A DNA stretch of 64,000 nucleotides from Sulfurimonas sp. HSL-1656 (GTDB taxonomy: Bacteria; Campylobacterota; Campylobacteria; Campylobacterales; Sulfurimonadaceae): the NCBI RefSeq assembly GCF_039645585.1, contig NZ_CP147915.1, positions 2,294,001-2,358,000 on the forward strand, in the 5' to 3' direction. Made by a program: the position numbers and the translations under genes. Every line of letters starts with the position of its first letter. Positions within the stretch are counted from its first letter, which is position 1. This document shows, in pieces, positions 48,008-57,529 of the stretch. The notes beneath the pieces are model-generated. The model worked only from the letters and a program-made list of their open reading frames with translations. It searched no databases and was not told where the DNA came from.

Positions 48008-49360
48008 CTAGACGATGTACTCGCCGGTAAAGCAGGCGGTACAGTATTCGCTGCCCTCGGCGCGTACCGAACGCATCAGCGCCTCGGTGCTGAGGAAGCC
48101 AAGGGAATCCGCCTCGATGTAGTGGCAGATTTCCTCGATGCTCATGTTTGCCGCGATGAGCTTCTCTTTGTTCGGCGTGTCAACGCCGTAGAAACAGGGG
48201 TCCGTCGTCGGCGGGCTGGAGATGCGCATATGCACCTCGGCCGCGCCCGCCTCTTTGAGCATACGCACGATGCGGCGGCTCGTCGTCCCGCGTACGATGG
48301 AGTCGTCGATGACGATGAGGCGTTTGCCCTCGATCAGTTCGCGGATCGGGGAGAGCTTCATCTTGACCTTGAGATCGCGCATCTCCTGCGTCGGCTCGAT
48401 GAAGGTACGGCCGATGTAGTGGTTGCGCATGATCCCCATCTCGTAGGGGATCCCGCTCTCCTGCGAATAGCCGATGGCCGCCGGAACGCCCCCGTCGGGG
48501 ACGGGCACGACCATATCCGCCTCGATCGGCTGCTCTTTGGCCAGCTGCACACCCATGTTCTTGCGCTTCTGGTAGACGTTTTTGCCGAAAACTTCGGAGT
48601 CGGGACGCGCGAAGTAGACGTATTCGAAAATACAGTGTTTCGGGGTGGCATCGAAGATCTTGAGCGACTGCGGTGCTTTCCCCTTTTCGAAGATGAGCAT
48701 TTCACCCGGCTCGACGTCCCGGATGTAGGTCGCGCCGATCAGGTCAAAGGCGCAGGTCTCGGAGGCGACGACATAACCGTCACCGATACGCCCCAGCGCC
48801 AGCGGTCTGAAACCGAAACGGTCGCGTACCGCGAACATCTTGGTGCGGCTGAGGAAAACGAGGGAGAAAGCACCTTCGATCTGCTTGACGGCATCGATGA
48901 TGCGGTCTTTGAGCTTGCCCTGGTTGCTTCTGGCGATCAGGTGGATCAGGTTCTCCGTATCCATGGAGCTCTGGAAGATCGCGCCTTCCTTGATGAGCTT
49001 GTTGCGGACCTCCTGTGCGTTGGTCAGGTTCCCGTTGTGCACGATGGAGATCTGCCCCAGGTCGTAATTGGCATGCACCGGCTGGGCATCAAGGATGGAG
49101 TCATCCCCGGCCGTCGAATAGCGGGTATGCCCGATGGCCATGTGCCCTTTGAGGGTGGCCAGCTTCTGTTCATCAAAGACCTGCGTGACAAGGCCGCGGT
49201 CCTTGATGGTATGCAGGCGCTCCCCGTCGCCGGAGCTGATCCCCGCCGCCTCCTGGCCGCGGTGCTGCAGCGAATGCAGGGAGAAATAGGCGAGCTTGGA
49301 CGCTTCGACGTGGTTGAAGATACCGACGACGGCACATTTTTCATTCAGAGATTGACGCAT
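48008..49360 (-). CDS. purF: Amidophosphoribosyltransferase
   Basis: 450 residues from 'MRQSLNEKCAVVGIF'; 30 codons further upstream are not family-like. Cys9 is the N-terminal nucleophile after removal of an 8-residue propeptide. Glutaminase motifs 'SLQHRGQEAAGI', 'GHTRYSTAG', 'HNGNLTN'; PRPP site 'RLIVIDDSIVRGTTSRRIV'; and Fe-S-type Cys near the C-terminus ('TEALMRSV...YCTACFTGEY'). First step of purine synthesis. 13 bp after dapB. Confidence 0.96.
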   Translation of the reverse strand: MRQSLNEKCAVVGIFNHVEASKLAYFSLHSLQHRGQEAAGISSGDGERLHTIKDRGLVTQVFDEQKLATLKGHMAIGHTRYSTAGDDSILDAQPVHANYDLGQISIVHNGNLTNAQEVRNKLIKEGAIFQSSMDTENLIHLIARSNQGKLKDRIIDAVKQIEGAFSLVFLSRTKMFAVRDRFGFRPLALGRIGDGYVVASETCAFDLIGATYIRDVEPGEMLIFEKGKAPQSLKIFDATPKHCIFEYVYFARPDSEVFGKNVYQKRKNMGVQLAKEQPIEADMVVPVPDGGVPAAIGYSQESGIPYEMGIMRNHYIGRTFIEPTQEMRDLKVKMKLSPIRELIEGKRLIVIDDSIVRGTTSRRIVRMLKEAGAAEVHMRISSPPTTDPCFYGVDTPNKEKLIAANMSIEEICHYIEADSLGFLSTEALMRSVRAEGSEYCTACFTGEYIV

Positions 49361-49373
49361 ATGACTCCTTTTC

Positions 49374-50147
49374 TTACAGCCCGAGGCAGTCGGCGATGGA
49401 ATAGAGGCCGCTGGGTTGGGTATGCAGCCACTTGGCCGCACGGATGGCACCCTTGGAGAAGGTGTTGCGGCTGGTGGCAGTGTGGTTCAGTTCGATAAAC
49501 TCCCCGTCGTTGTAGAAACCGACGGTGTGGCGGCCGACAATGTCGCCGCCGCGCAGCGCCATCACGGCGATCTCGTCGGCAGTGCGTTCGCCGATATTGC
49601 CGTTGCGGCCGCTGACGCGGACCTTGTCGAGGTCGAGTTCACGGCCCGCCGCCGCCGATTCGGCCAGGGTCAGCGCCGTGCCGCTCGGGGCATCTTTCTT
49701 GTGGCGGTGGTGCATCTCGACGATCTCGATGTCGAACCCTTCGAGGGTCTTGGAGGCGAGGTTGACAAGCTTGTTCAGCAGCGCCACGCCCAGAGACATG
49801 TTCGTCGCATAGAGGACGGGCGCCACGCCGCTGAGCTCTTTGAGCAGGTTGAGCTGGTGCACATTGAGGCCCGTCGTCCCGCTGACCAGCGGTTTCGGGG
49901 TCTGGAGCAGCGTTTCAAGCAGCGGCTGCGCCGCTTCGGGGAGTGAGAAGTCGATAATGATGTCAGACGCTGCGACAAAGGCCTCCACGTCATTGGTCAC
50001 CAGTGTCCCCTCCGGCAGGGAAATCTCGAGACTGTTGCGGACATAGACCGCGGAGAGCTTCAGCGTCTCCTCCGGCACCAGATCCTCAATCAGCAGTTTG
50101 CCCACACGGCCGGTCGCCCCGTATATTCCGACATTTACCATTCTCAT
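49374..50147 (-). CDS. dapB: 4-hydroxy-tetrahydrodipicolinate reductase
   Basis: 257 residues. NAD(P) site '[16 protein letters not shown]' (residues 4-19), 'SGTTGLN', and catalytic '[16 protein letters not shown]' (~149-164) with the conserved His and Lys. Lysine/diaminopimelate pathway. A start two codons later (MVNVG) is equally possible. Follows trxB with 3 bp gap. Confidence 0.96.
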   Translation of the reverse strand: MRMVNVGIYGATGRVGKLLIEDLVPEETLKLSAVYVRNSLEISLPEGTLVTNDVEAFVAASDIIIDFSLPEAAQPLLETLLQTPKPLVSGTTGLNVHQLNLLKELSGVAPVLYATNMSLGVALLNKLVNLASKTLEGFDIEIVEMHHRHKKDAPSGTALTLAESAAAGRELDLDKVRVSGRNGNIGERTADEIAVMALRGGDIVGRHTVGFYNDGEFIELNHTATSRNTFSKGAIRAAKWLHTQPSGLYSIADCLGL

Positions 50148-50150
50148 CCT

Positions 50151-51095
50151 CTATCCGTTTTGTTTTTCATCAACGTACGTGATCACCTGCAGTGCCGCCG
50201 TGGCACCGTCGCCTGCGGCGCAGACCACCTGTTTCGGCGCTTCGATGCGCAGGTCGCCCGCGGCAAAAAGCCCCGGGGTGCTGGTACGCATACTCAGGTC
50301 TACAATGACCTGTCCCCATTCGTTGACATCACAGAGCCAGCTGCCGTCTTCTTGTTTCAGTACGGCATTGTTGACATTGTGGCCGACGAAAACAAAGACC
50401 CCGGGAATCTCCAGGTCACGGCTGACGCCGTCGCGGAAGCTAACGCGAAGCCCGGTCACGCCCATTGCGTCTCCGTGGACCTCTTCAGGCACGGCGTCAA
50501 GCAGCAGTTCGATATTTTCCGTGTTCATGATCCGCTCGATCGTGCTCGGGGCGGCACGGAACCGGTCACGGCGGTGCACCAGGTAAACCTTGGAACAGAT
50601 CTTGGAGAGGTAGAGCGCCTCTTCGAGCGCCGTATCCCCGCCGCCGATCACGGCGACTTCCTTGCCCTTGTAGAAGAAACCGTCACAGGTGGCACAGCTG
50701 CTCACCCCGCGGCCGAAGAGCTCGTTCTCGCCGTTGAAGCCCGCGCGCTTGGGCGTCGAACCGGTACAGACGATGACGCTGAGCGCTTCGTCGACCTTAC
50801 CGTCTTCGCGGGTGATGCGGAAAATCCCCTCTTCCGTGCGTGAAACGTTGGTGACTGCGACCATCTCGTGTTTGAGCCCGAAACGCATGCACTGCTCCGG
50901 CCACGGCATCATCAGGTCCATGCCGGAGATTTCGCCGGTCACACCGGGGTAGTTTTCGATTTCGCTGCTGCCCGTGATCTGGCCGCCGGGCATGCCCTGT
51001 TCGTACATGACGACATTTTTCAGGCCGCCGCGCGTGGTGTAGAGTCCGGCTGTCAACCCGGCAGGTCCGCCTCCGATAATGGCACAATCGAGCAT
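50151..51095 (-). CDS. trxB: Thioredoxin reductase
   Basis: 314 residues. FAD site '[21 protein letters not shown]' (residues 4-24), redox disulphide CATCDG (~136-141), NADPH site '[17 protein letters not shown]', and C-terminal 'GLFAAGDLR'. It reduces the thioredoxin encoded upstream. Standard trxA-trxB order. Confidence 0.97.
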   Translation of the reverse strand: MLDCAIIGGGPAGLTAGLYTTRGGLKNVVMYEQGMPGGQITGSSEIENYPGVTGEISGMDLMMPWPEQCMRFGLKHEMVAVTNVSRTEEGIFRITREDGKVDEALSVIVCTGSTPKRAGFNGENELFGRGVSSCATCDGFFYKGKEVAVIGGGDTALEEALYLSKICSKVYLVHRRDRFRAAPSTIERIMNTENIELLLDAVPEEVHGDAMGVTGLRVSFRDGVSRDLEIPGVFVFVGHNVNNAVLKQEDGSWLCDVNEWGQVIVDLSMRTSTPGLFAAGDLRIEAPKQVVCAAGDGATAALQVITYVDEKQNG

Positions 51096-51198
51096 GGAAA
51101 ACCCTTTATTCCCTTACGGTAATTAATGGAGAAATAATATCGCTAACATACTAAAGATGGACTTTGACACAGAAGCAGTGAGAAGTTTAAAGTTGGGG

Positions 51199-51216
51199 TG
51201 CAGGCGAGCGCCTGCA
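51199..51216 (-). terminator. Hairpin after trxA
   Basis: Perfect 7-bp TGCAGGC/GCCTGCA stem with GCTC loop, 6 bp past the trxA stop; only a weak U-run (AACUUUAAAC) follows. It may attenuate transcription into trxB. Confidence 0.5.
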
Positions 51217-51221
51217 GAGTA

Positions 51222-51539
51222 TTAGAGGTGTGCGTTGATTTTTTCTTCGAACGCCTGCTTGGAAGCAGCACCGATCATCTGATCAACGACTTCGCCGTTC
51301 TTGAAGATCATGACAGTCGGGATAGAGCGGATACCGAATTTAACAGCGATGTCCTGCTCTTCGTCCGTGTTCACTTTCGCGATAGTTGCTTTGCCTTCGA
51401 AATCTTCAGCAAGCTCTTCGATGACCGGAGCGATCATACGACAAGGTCCACACCACGGTGCCCAGAAGTCTACCAGTGTAACACCCTCTTTTACAGTTTC
51501 CTCAAAAGTCGCAGCCGTCAGTTCAACATATTTTCCCAT
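51222..51539 (-). CDS. trxA: Thioredoxin
   Basis: 105 residues. 'VDFWAPWCGPCRMIAPVIEELA' with the WCGPC active site (residues 29-33) and 'FGIRSIPTVMIFKNGEVV' with cis-Pro. It supplies electrons to Bcp and other reductases. Own AAAGGA ribosome-binding site; ~155 bp of AT-rich sequence separate it from yraN, probably with a promoter. Confidence 0.98.
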   Translation of the reverse strand: MGKYVELTAATFEETVKEGVTLVDFWAPWCGPCRMIAPVIEELAEDFEGKATIAKVNTDEEQDIAVKFGIRSIPTVMIFKNGEVVDQMIGAASKQAFEEKINAHL

Positions 51540-51696
51540 TTTGAATTCCTTTCATGAATATCGTGTCTTCATTATACCTGCAAAATTTATAAAGTAAACT
51601 TCGCATGATAATTTTTATTATGAAGCTTTGTCTCCGATATGTTTTTAAATCGGAGAAATATTATCCTATTTAAAATAAGTGCATTCTGAAAGATAT

Positions 51697-52026
51697 CTAC
51701 AAGGTGATATTTTCAAGTAATTCACACTCCCCGCCGCAAACAATCACCGCATCAAGCACGTAGTCAAGTTCCAGGTGATGCTTCTTCATATAGCTTTCCG
51801 CCGTCATCAGAATCTTGCGGATTTTCGCCGGTGTAACGTTGTTCGCAGCCTGTTCGAACGTCGGTGCGCTTTTGACTTCGACGATATGCAGCACCCCCTC
51901 TTTCATCGCCAGGATGTCGATCTCGCCGAAGCGGCTGCTGACGTTCCTGTCGATGATCGTGAAGCCGCGTTCCCGCAGGAAATCGACAGCCTGCTGTTCG
52001 GCGACGTCCCCTGCAGCCCGGCTCAT
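51697..52026 (-). CDS. yraN: YraN / UPF0102 family protein
   Basis: 109 residues. 'GDVAEQQAVDFLRERGFTIIDRNV', 'GEIDILAMKEGVLHIVEVKSA' with nuclease-like D-x-E-x-K (residues ~36-52), typical of UPF0102 (PD-(D/E)XK fold, function unclear). Its ATG overlaps the formate dehydrogenase stop, so it is translationally coupled to that gene. Confidence 0.92.
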   Translation of the reverse strand: MSRAAGDVAEQQAVDFLRERGFTIIDRNVSSRFGEIDILAMKEGVLHIVEVKSAPTFEQAANNVTPAKIRKILMTAESYMKKHHLELDYVLDAVIVCGGECELLENITL

Positions 52027-54101
52027 ACCGCTTCGGCCCGGACCTTGATCGATTTGAACGCCGCCGTCAGGATCAGCTCGTCGCGTTTGTCCCCGAACAG
52101 CGCATTGATGCGGGAGCCCGCATGGTGGAACGTTGCAAAGAGTGTGCCCGGCTGTACCTTGTCGGTGATCTTGACCCGCAGCGGGGCCGAGGAGCCGTAT
52201 TCGGTATGCAGGACCGCCATCTCCGTCGGGAAAGCCGCCGCGTCCGTTTCGCTCACCAGCAGAATATCTTCGTCATACCGCTTGTTCAGGCGCTCGGAGG
52301 CTTTCGTCTGGGCAGCGTTGTTGTAGTGCGCCAGGGTCCGGCCCGTCGTCAGATAGAAGCCGTCTTCCACCCGCTTTTTGGCGATCAGCTCGGGGACCAT
52401 CCCGCGGGGCTGGTACTGGTGGTAGTGGAACTGCCCCAGACCATCGGGGGTACGGAAGTCGAGCAGGTGAAGCACCGGGGTGTCTTCCGTATAGACCGGC
52501 CACTGGAGACCGCGTTTGCGGTGGCGCTCAAGCCGCATGTAGGAGGCGCCGCTGAAACGGCGGTGGGCGACTTCGCGCACCTCGTCCCACACCTCGGAAC
52601 TGTCTTTGTAGTCGTAGCTGCCGCCCATCTTGTTATCCAGCATCTGGATCACTTCCCAGTCGTCGGGGAGATCGGACTGTACCAGCGGCTGCGAGAGGTG
52701 CAGACGGCGCATCGCGTTGACGTAAACCCCGGTCTTTTCATAGGCAGATTTGACCCCGACGACGATGTCGGCGCGGTTGGCGACATCGTTCATCATGATC
52801 TCCTGCACCATCAGGAGCTCGAGCTGCTCGAATGCTTTGTCGATCTTGTTGAGGTTGGGATGGATGTGGGTAATATCCTCGCCCATGTTAAGCACCGCCT
52901 TGATCTTGCCCTCAAGCATCGCGTCAACAAGCTGCGGCGTCATCAGCCCCTCTTCCTTGGGCTTCTGGTAATCTGGGTCGTAGTAAGGCAGACACCCCAT
53001 GTCGCAGGCGCCCTGGACGTTGTTCTGGCCGCGCAGCGGCATGAGACCTGCACCGGTCTGGCCGATGTTCCCCGTCAGCAGGGCGAGGTGGGTGATCGCC
53101 ATGACCGCGTAGGAGCCGTCGAGGTGTTCGGTGATCCCCAGCCCCCAGAAGATCATCGACTTCTTCACCGCGTACTCGCGGGCGATGTTCGGGATCAGCT
53201 TGGCGAGGTGCTCGAAACCGCTGACCTGTTTGAAATACTCCGGGTCCGTATAGGGGTCGTTCAGAATCTTCTCTCTGTACTCCTCGAACCACTTCGTGCG
53301 CACGGCGATAAAATCTTTATTGTACAGCTCCTCTTCGATGATGACGCGGGCCATCATGTTGAGAATGAGCAGGTTCGCTTCGTGCGGGATGATCGCCTTG
53401 TGCTTGGCGAACTTCATCAGCTTGATGTCACGCACGTCGATGACGGTGAGGTTGTGGTGTTTCTGCGCCGCTTCGACGATGCGGTTGGCGACGATGGGGT
53501 GCGCCTCGGTCGTATTCGAGCCGATGACGACCATGAACTCCGTCTCGTAGATGTCGTTGTAAGGGTTCGTCGCCGCCCCCTCGCCGATCGTCGTGCGCAT
53601 CCCCTTGAGGCTGGGACTGTGGCAGACGCGGGCACAGTTGTCGACATGCGGGGAGTTCATCGTGTGGCGGGTGAATTTCTGGAAGAGGTAGGCACTCTCG
53701 CAGCTGGTGCGCGCCCCGCCGATCGCGCAGAAGCTCTTCTCGCCGTGCTTTGACTGGATCTCGCGCAGCTTCATCGCCGCGGCACCCACCGCCGTGTCGA
53801 CGTCGCACTCGAACCAGGTCTCATCAAAATCATGCAGTTTCCCGCCGAACGCCTCGGCGATGGCCGGGTTCTTCGCCAGGAAACTTTTACGGATACGCGG
53901 CGTACGGAGACGGTTGGCATCACTGACGAAGTCATACCCGTATTTGCCCTTGATGCAGAGCTTGCCCTGCGAGACGTAGCCGTCCGCCGATGCGCCGATC
54001 TTGACGATCTGGTTGTTCTCGACATGTCCCTCGATATCGCAGCCGACGCCGCAGTAGGTACAGACGCTGTCGATCACCTTGACCGAATTGCCCATGTTCA
54101 T
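52023..54101 (-). CDS. fdhA: Formate dehydrogenase catalytic subunit, Cys type
   Basis: 692 residues. N-terminal [4Fe-4S] ligands C14, C17, C21, C49 (CTYCGVGC...GKLCIKG). Molybdopterin domains follow. The active-site region 'VDNCARVCHSPSLKGM' has Cys160-His161 where FdhF has selenocysteine-His. 'QNNVQGACDMGCLPYY' and a C-terminal cofactor-binding cap 'LTTGRTLAHYNN' are present. Oxidises formate or reduces CO2. No electron-transfer subunit, Tat signal or chaperone is adjacent, so it is probably cytoplasmic. Confidence 0.88.
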   Translation of the reverse strand: MNMGNSVKVIDSVCTYCGVGCDIEGHVENNQIVKIGASADGYVSQGKLCIKGKYGYDFVSDANRLRTPRIRKSFLAKNPAIAEAFGGKLHDFDETWFECDVDTAVGAAAMKLREIQSKHGEKSFCAIGGARTSCESAYLFQKFTRHTMNSPHVDNCARVCHSPSLKGMRTTIGEGAATNPYNDIYETEFMVVIGSNTTEAHPIVANRIVEAAQKHHNLTVIDVRDIKLMKFAKHKAIIPHEANLLILNMMARVIIEEELYNKDFIAVRTKWFEEYREKILNDPYTDPEYFKQVSGFEHLAKLIPNIAREYAVKKSMIFWGLGITEHLDGSYAVMAITHLALLTGNIGQTGAGLMPLRGQNNVQGACDMGCLPYYDPDYQKPKEEGLMTPQLVDAMLEGKIKAVLNMGEDITHIHPNLNKIDKAFEQLELLMVQEIMMNDVANRADIVVGVKSAYEKTGVYVNAMRRLHLSQPLVQSDLPDDWEVIQMLDNKMGGSYDYKDSSEVWDEVREVAHRRFSGASYMRLERHRKRGLQWPVYTEDTPVLHLLDFRTPDGLGQFHYHQYQPRGMVPELIAKKRVEDGFYLTTGRTLAHYNNAAQTKASERLNKRYDEDILLVSETDAAAFPTEMAVLHTEYGSSAPLRVKITDKVQPGTLFATFHHAGSRINALFGDKRDELILTAAFKSIKVRAEAV

Positions 54102-54253
54102 TCCTGGAAAGCAGACGCCGATTCTGACAAACGGCGCGTGCCTGAAATTTTTAAAAAAGTCTATCGGTTAGGCGCTTAATCCGCTGTAGCCTGACCTCAT
54201 ATGGCATATTGTTTCAACATAGTATAATAAATCAAAAAAGAGAGATACATTAG

Positions 54254-54967
54254 ATGAATAACAGTCTGCAGGAACGTCACAAACTTCTGGAGATGGGGGC
54301 CTTCGCTTACGCCGTCGGCATTGCCAGTCTCGCCGTCGTACATCTTCCCCTCATACGCTACGGCGCACTGCCGCTTCTCGCCATTTCGCTGCTGGGAATA
54401 GGGTATGCCATGCTTTTTGTCGCACGGCAGTCAAGCTCTCAAGCAACGCTCTTCCAGGGCATCGCCCTGGTCGCCCTGGTCGCTCTCAGCGGTGTCCTCT
54501 ACGCCTTCGGTGCCGAATTCGCCCACTACAAGAGCCTGAAGCTGCATCACTCCCTGACCGAGGCCGACCGGGCGTCCCATATCAATACCGTCTGGATGCT
54601 CTTGGCAGCACACACCGCCGGCGCGCTGCTCTTCGTCGCGGCGCTCTGGGCGCGTACCCGTTCGTTTACGCGCACGCTTATCCCGCTCTTCGCCATCGCC
54701 TGGCTGAGCCTTCCCGTTATCTACCTGCTGATCCAGCTTTTTGAACGGCTCCTGCCCCTGCTGGAACAGAGCACTACCCTCATCCTCTTCCTCGGCTGGC
54801 TTGCCGTCACGGCCGGCGTCGGCTACGGCAGTCACCTGATGACAGGCGGCAAAAAGCTCTATGTCGGCCTGCTCACCCTGCTGACCTTCGTGCTGCCGCC
54901 CGTCGGTGCAGTTGCCTTCGTAATTTTCCTGTTTGTACGCGGGCTGATGCTGCTCAAAGAGTCGTAA
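54254..54967 (+). CDS. Multi-pass membrane protein (hypothetical)
   Basis: 237 residues with about seven hydrophobic helices (residues ~15-35, 37-55, 65-88, 112-130, 140-163, 172-190, 200-230). Basic loops, no recognised signature. It stands alone between divergent fdhA and convergent hom. Function unknown. Confidence 0.65.
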   Translation: MNNSLQERHKLLEMGAFAYAVGIASLAVVHLPLIRYGALPLLAISLLGIGYAMLFVARQSSSQATLFQGIALVALVALSGVLYAFGAEFAHYKSLKLHHSLTEADRASHINTVWMLLAAHTAGALLFVAALWARTRSFTRTLIPLFAIAWLSLPVIYLLIQLFERLLPLLEQSTTLILFLGWLAVTAGVGYGSHLMTGGKKLYVGLLTLLTFVLPPVGAVAFVIFLFVRGLMLLKES

Positions 54968-54984
54968 AGCTCAAAAAAGGTGGA

Positions 54985-55009
54985 GAAAACCGCTTCGGGT
55001 TGAAGCGGT
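54985..55009 (-). terminator. Terminator of hom operon
   Basis: ACCGCTTC/GAAGCGGT 8-bp perfect stem with 5-nt loop, 20 bp past the hom stop, followed on the minus strand by TTTTC and further on by TTTTTT. It may also serve the convergent membrane-protein gene. Confidence 0.7.
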
Positions 55010-55029
55010 GGGCGGATACCGGCTCTGGA

Positions 55030-56292
55030 TCAGACGATCCGGATCATCACCGGTTTGGATGCGACGAAGGAGAGGGCTTCGATCTGAGACAGCACCTCTT
55101 TCATATTCCCCTCTACCGCGTTGTGTGTCGAGAAGAGCAGGTTTGCGAACCCGCCCGAAGCGGGACGCTGCAGCATCGTCTCGATCGAGATCTCGTATTC
55201 GCCGAAAAGCTGGGTAATCTTCGCCAATACCCCCGGGCGGTCCTCGACACGGATGCGCAGGTAGTACTTGGTGACGATCTCATCGCTCGAACGCAGTTTC
55301 AGCCCGTGTTCCAGCGGCGTGTTGTAGCCGAGCATCGGCGAACGTTTTCCGCCGGCCCGTGCAATGTCGATGATATTCGCGACTACCGCGCTCGCCGTCG
55401 CATCACCGCCTGCTCCCGGTCCGTAGTAGAGGGTCTCGCCGACACGGTCGCCGATGACGCTGACGCCGTTCATGACGCCGTCGATCTTCGCGATCATCTG
55501 TTCCTTGCTGATCAGGGCCGCATGCACCCGCAGTTCGACCGCGTCGCCGTCGCGCTTGGCGATGCCCAGCAGTTTGACCGCGTAACCGAACTCCTTCGCA
55601 AACGCGATGTCATCCTGGGTGACGGACTCGATCCCCTCGATCAGGATATCTTCGGGTTTGACGTCGATCCCGTACGCGATGGAGGCAAGGATCAGCAGCT
55701 TGTGCGCCGCGTCGAAGCCCCCGATATCGAAGGTCGGGTCCGCCTCGGCATAGCCGAGTTCCTGGGACTCCTTCAGGATCGCGTCGAAGGCGACGCCCTC
55801 ATCCGTCATCTTCGTGAGCATGTAGTTACAGGTACCGTTCATGATCCCCTTGATGCTCTCGATGTGGTTGGCGGAGAGGCCGTCGCGCAGCGCGTTGATG
55901 ATGGGGATTCCCCCGGCGACGCTCGCTTCGTACTCGAATGCCAGGTCCCCGGCGAGCTCCTGGAGCTCATAGCGGTGGTACGCCAGCAGCGCTTTGTTCG
56001 CCGTAACGACCGCCTTGCCGTTCTCCAGCGCCTTCTTGACGATGTCGAAGGGGCCTTCGACCCCACCCATCAGTTCGACGACGATGTCGATCTCCGGGTC
56101 GTTTACGACCTCGTACGGGTCGCTGGTGAGGGCGATGTCGATCCCCCGCTCTTTGTTCAGCGTCCGGACGACACCGGTCTTGACGACGACTTCCGTCCCG
56201 GCCCGCGCCGTGATCATCTCCTTGTTGTCTTCAAGGATCTGCACCACGGCCGTACCGACGGTTCCGACACCGATGACACCGACTTTAAGCAT
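55030..56292 (-). CDS. hom: Homoserine dehydrogenase
   Basis: 420 residues. NAD(P) site 'VGVIGVGTVGTAVVQIL' (residues 3-19), 'NKALLAYH', 'SVAGGIPIINALRDGLSANHIESIKGIMNGTCNYML' and 'DIGGFDAAHKL', plus a C-terminal ACT domain (~345-420) for Thr feedback control. Threonine/methionine branch. Coupled by an 8-bp overlap to the aminotransferase upstream. Confidence 0.97.
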   Translation of the reverse strand: MLKVGVIGVGTVGTAVVQILEDNKEMITARAGTEVVVKTGVVRTLNKERGIDIALTSDPYEVVNDPEIDIVVELMGGVEGPFDIVKKALENGKAVVTANKALLAYHRYELQELAGDLAFEYEASVAGGIPIINALRDGLSANHIESIKGIMNGTCNYMLTKMTDEGVAFDAILKESQELGYAEADPTFDIGGFDAAHKLLILASIAYGIDVKPEDILIEGIESVTQDDIAFAKEFGYAVKLLGIAKRDGDAVELRVHAALISKEQMIAKIDGVMNGVSVIGDRVGETLYYGPGAGGDATASAVVANIIDIARAGGKRSPMLGYNTPLEHGLKLRSSDEIVTKYYLRIRVEDRPGVLAKITQLFGEYEISIETMLQRPASGGFANLLFSTHNAVEGNMKEVLSQIEALSFVASKPVMIRIV

Positions 56293-57508
56293 CGGCGTTT
56301 TCCTCGAACTGCTTCAGGAACTGCTTGATGTTCTTCGCCGCCTGGCGGATACGCTTGTCGTTCTCGATCAGGGCGATACGGACATACCCTTCGCCGTATT
56401 CGCCGAAGCCGATGCCCGGGGCGACCGCGACCTGTGCCTCGACCAGGAGACGCTTGGCAAATTCGAGCGAGCCCAGGTGCGCCGCGCAGTCGGGGATCTT
56501 CGCCCAGACGAACATGGAGGCGCGGTTGCGGCGGATCGGCCAGCCGGCGCGGGTAAAGGCGTCGATCAGGACGTCCTGGCGCACATCGTACTTGCGGACG
56601 ATCTCGTCCACGCAGCTCTGATCGCCGTTGAGCGCCACGGTCGCGGCGACCTGGATCGGGGTGAACATCCCGTAATCCAGCCAGCTTTTGATCTTCTGCA
56701 GTGCGCCGATGAGCTTCTTGTTCCCGACAAAGAAACCGACGCGCCATCCGGCCATGTTGTAGCTCTTTGAGAGCGTGAACGATTCGACGGCGACGTCCTT
56801 GGCCCCTTCGACGCTCATGATGGAGGGCGTCTGATAGCCGTCGAAAGTGATGTCACCGTAAGCGATGTCGGAGATGACGTAGAAACGCTCCCGCTTCGCC
56901 ATCGCGACGATACGTTCGTAGAACGCCGGTGTCACCGTTGCCGTCGAGGGGTTGTGCGGGAAGTTGACAACCACGTATTTCGGCTTCGGGAAAGCGTCCT
57001 TGAAGGCCGTCTCCAGGTGCTCGAAGAACGCGTCTTCGTCGACGTTGTAATCTTCATCAAAGATCAGCGGCATCTTCTGGACACTGCCCCCGGCGAGGAT
57101 GAACGCGTAGGAGTGGATCGGATAGGTCGGGTCCGGGACGACGGCAACGTCGCCGGGGTTGGTGATCGCATAGGCGAGGTGGGCGTACCCCTCTTTGGAG
57201 CCCATCGTGGCGACGGCTTCGGTGTCAGGATCGAGGTCGACATCGTAACGGCGCTTGTACCAGTCGCAGATGGCCAGGCGGAGCTTGTAGATCCCCTTGG
57301 ACTGCGAATAGCCCTGGGTCTTCGTTTTCATCACCGACTCGATCATCTTGTCGCGGATATGCGCCGGAGTGTCGCCGTCGGGGTTACCCATACTGAAATC
57401 GATAACATCTGCACCGGCACGGCGCTCCGCCATTTTCAGGTCGTTCACTTCTGCAAAAACATATTTAGGGAGACGGCGAATGCGGTCAAACTGGATTTCG
57501 TCAAACAT
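56285..57508 (-). CDS. Class I/II aminotransferase (AlaC / DapL-like)
   Basis: 407 residues, fold-type I PLP enzyme. 'DFSMGNPDGDTP', 'NFPHNPSTATVT' (Asn), 'SDIAYGDITFDGY' (Asp/Tyr) and PLP Lys in 'TLSKSYNMAGWRVGF' (~residue 240). Sequence type is that of the AlaC group, annotated as alanine or LL-diaminopimelate aminotransferase. Neighbours hom and, farther on, dapB suggest amino-acid synthesis; the exact substrate is uncertain. Confidence 0.88.
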   Translation of the reverse strand: MFDEIQFDRIRRLPKYVFAEVNDLKMAERRAGADVIDFSMGNPDGDTPAHIRDKMIESVMKTKTQGYSQSKGIYKLRLAICDWYKRRYDVDLDPDTEAVATMGSKEGYAHLAYAITNPGDVAVVPDPTYPIHSYAFILAGGSVQKMPLIFDEDYNVDEDAFFEHLETAFKDAFPKPKYVVVNFPHNPSTATVTPAFYERIVAMAKRERFYVISDIAYGDITFDGYQTPSIMSVEGAKDVAVESFTLSKSYNMAGWRVGFFVGNKKLIGALQKIKSWLDYGMFTPIQVAATVALNGDQSCVDEIVRKYDVRQDVLIDAFTRAGWPIRRNRASMFVWAKIPDCAAHLGSLEFAKRLLVEAQVAVAPGIGFGEYGEGYVRIALIENDKRIRQAAKNIKQFLKQFEENADA

Positions 57509-57529
57509 TGTTTTTTATCCTAGATGCGA

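Noticed and set aside
52023-54101. Selenocysteine (in-frame TGA) in formate dehydrogenase
   Set aside because: The active-site codon encodes Cys (VCHSP); the frame is continuous and no SECIS is needed.
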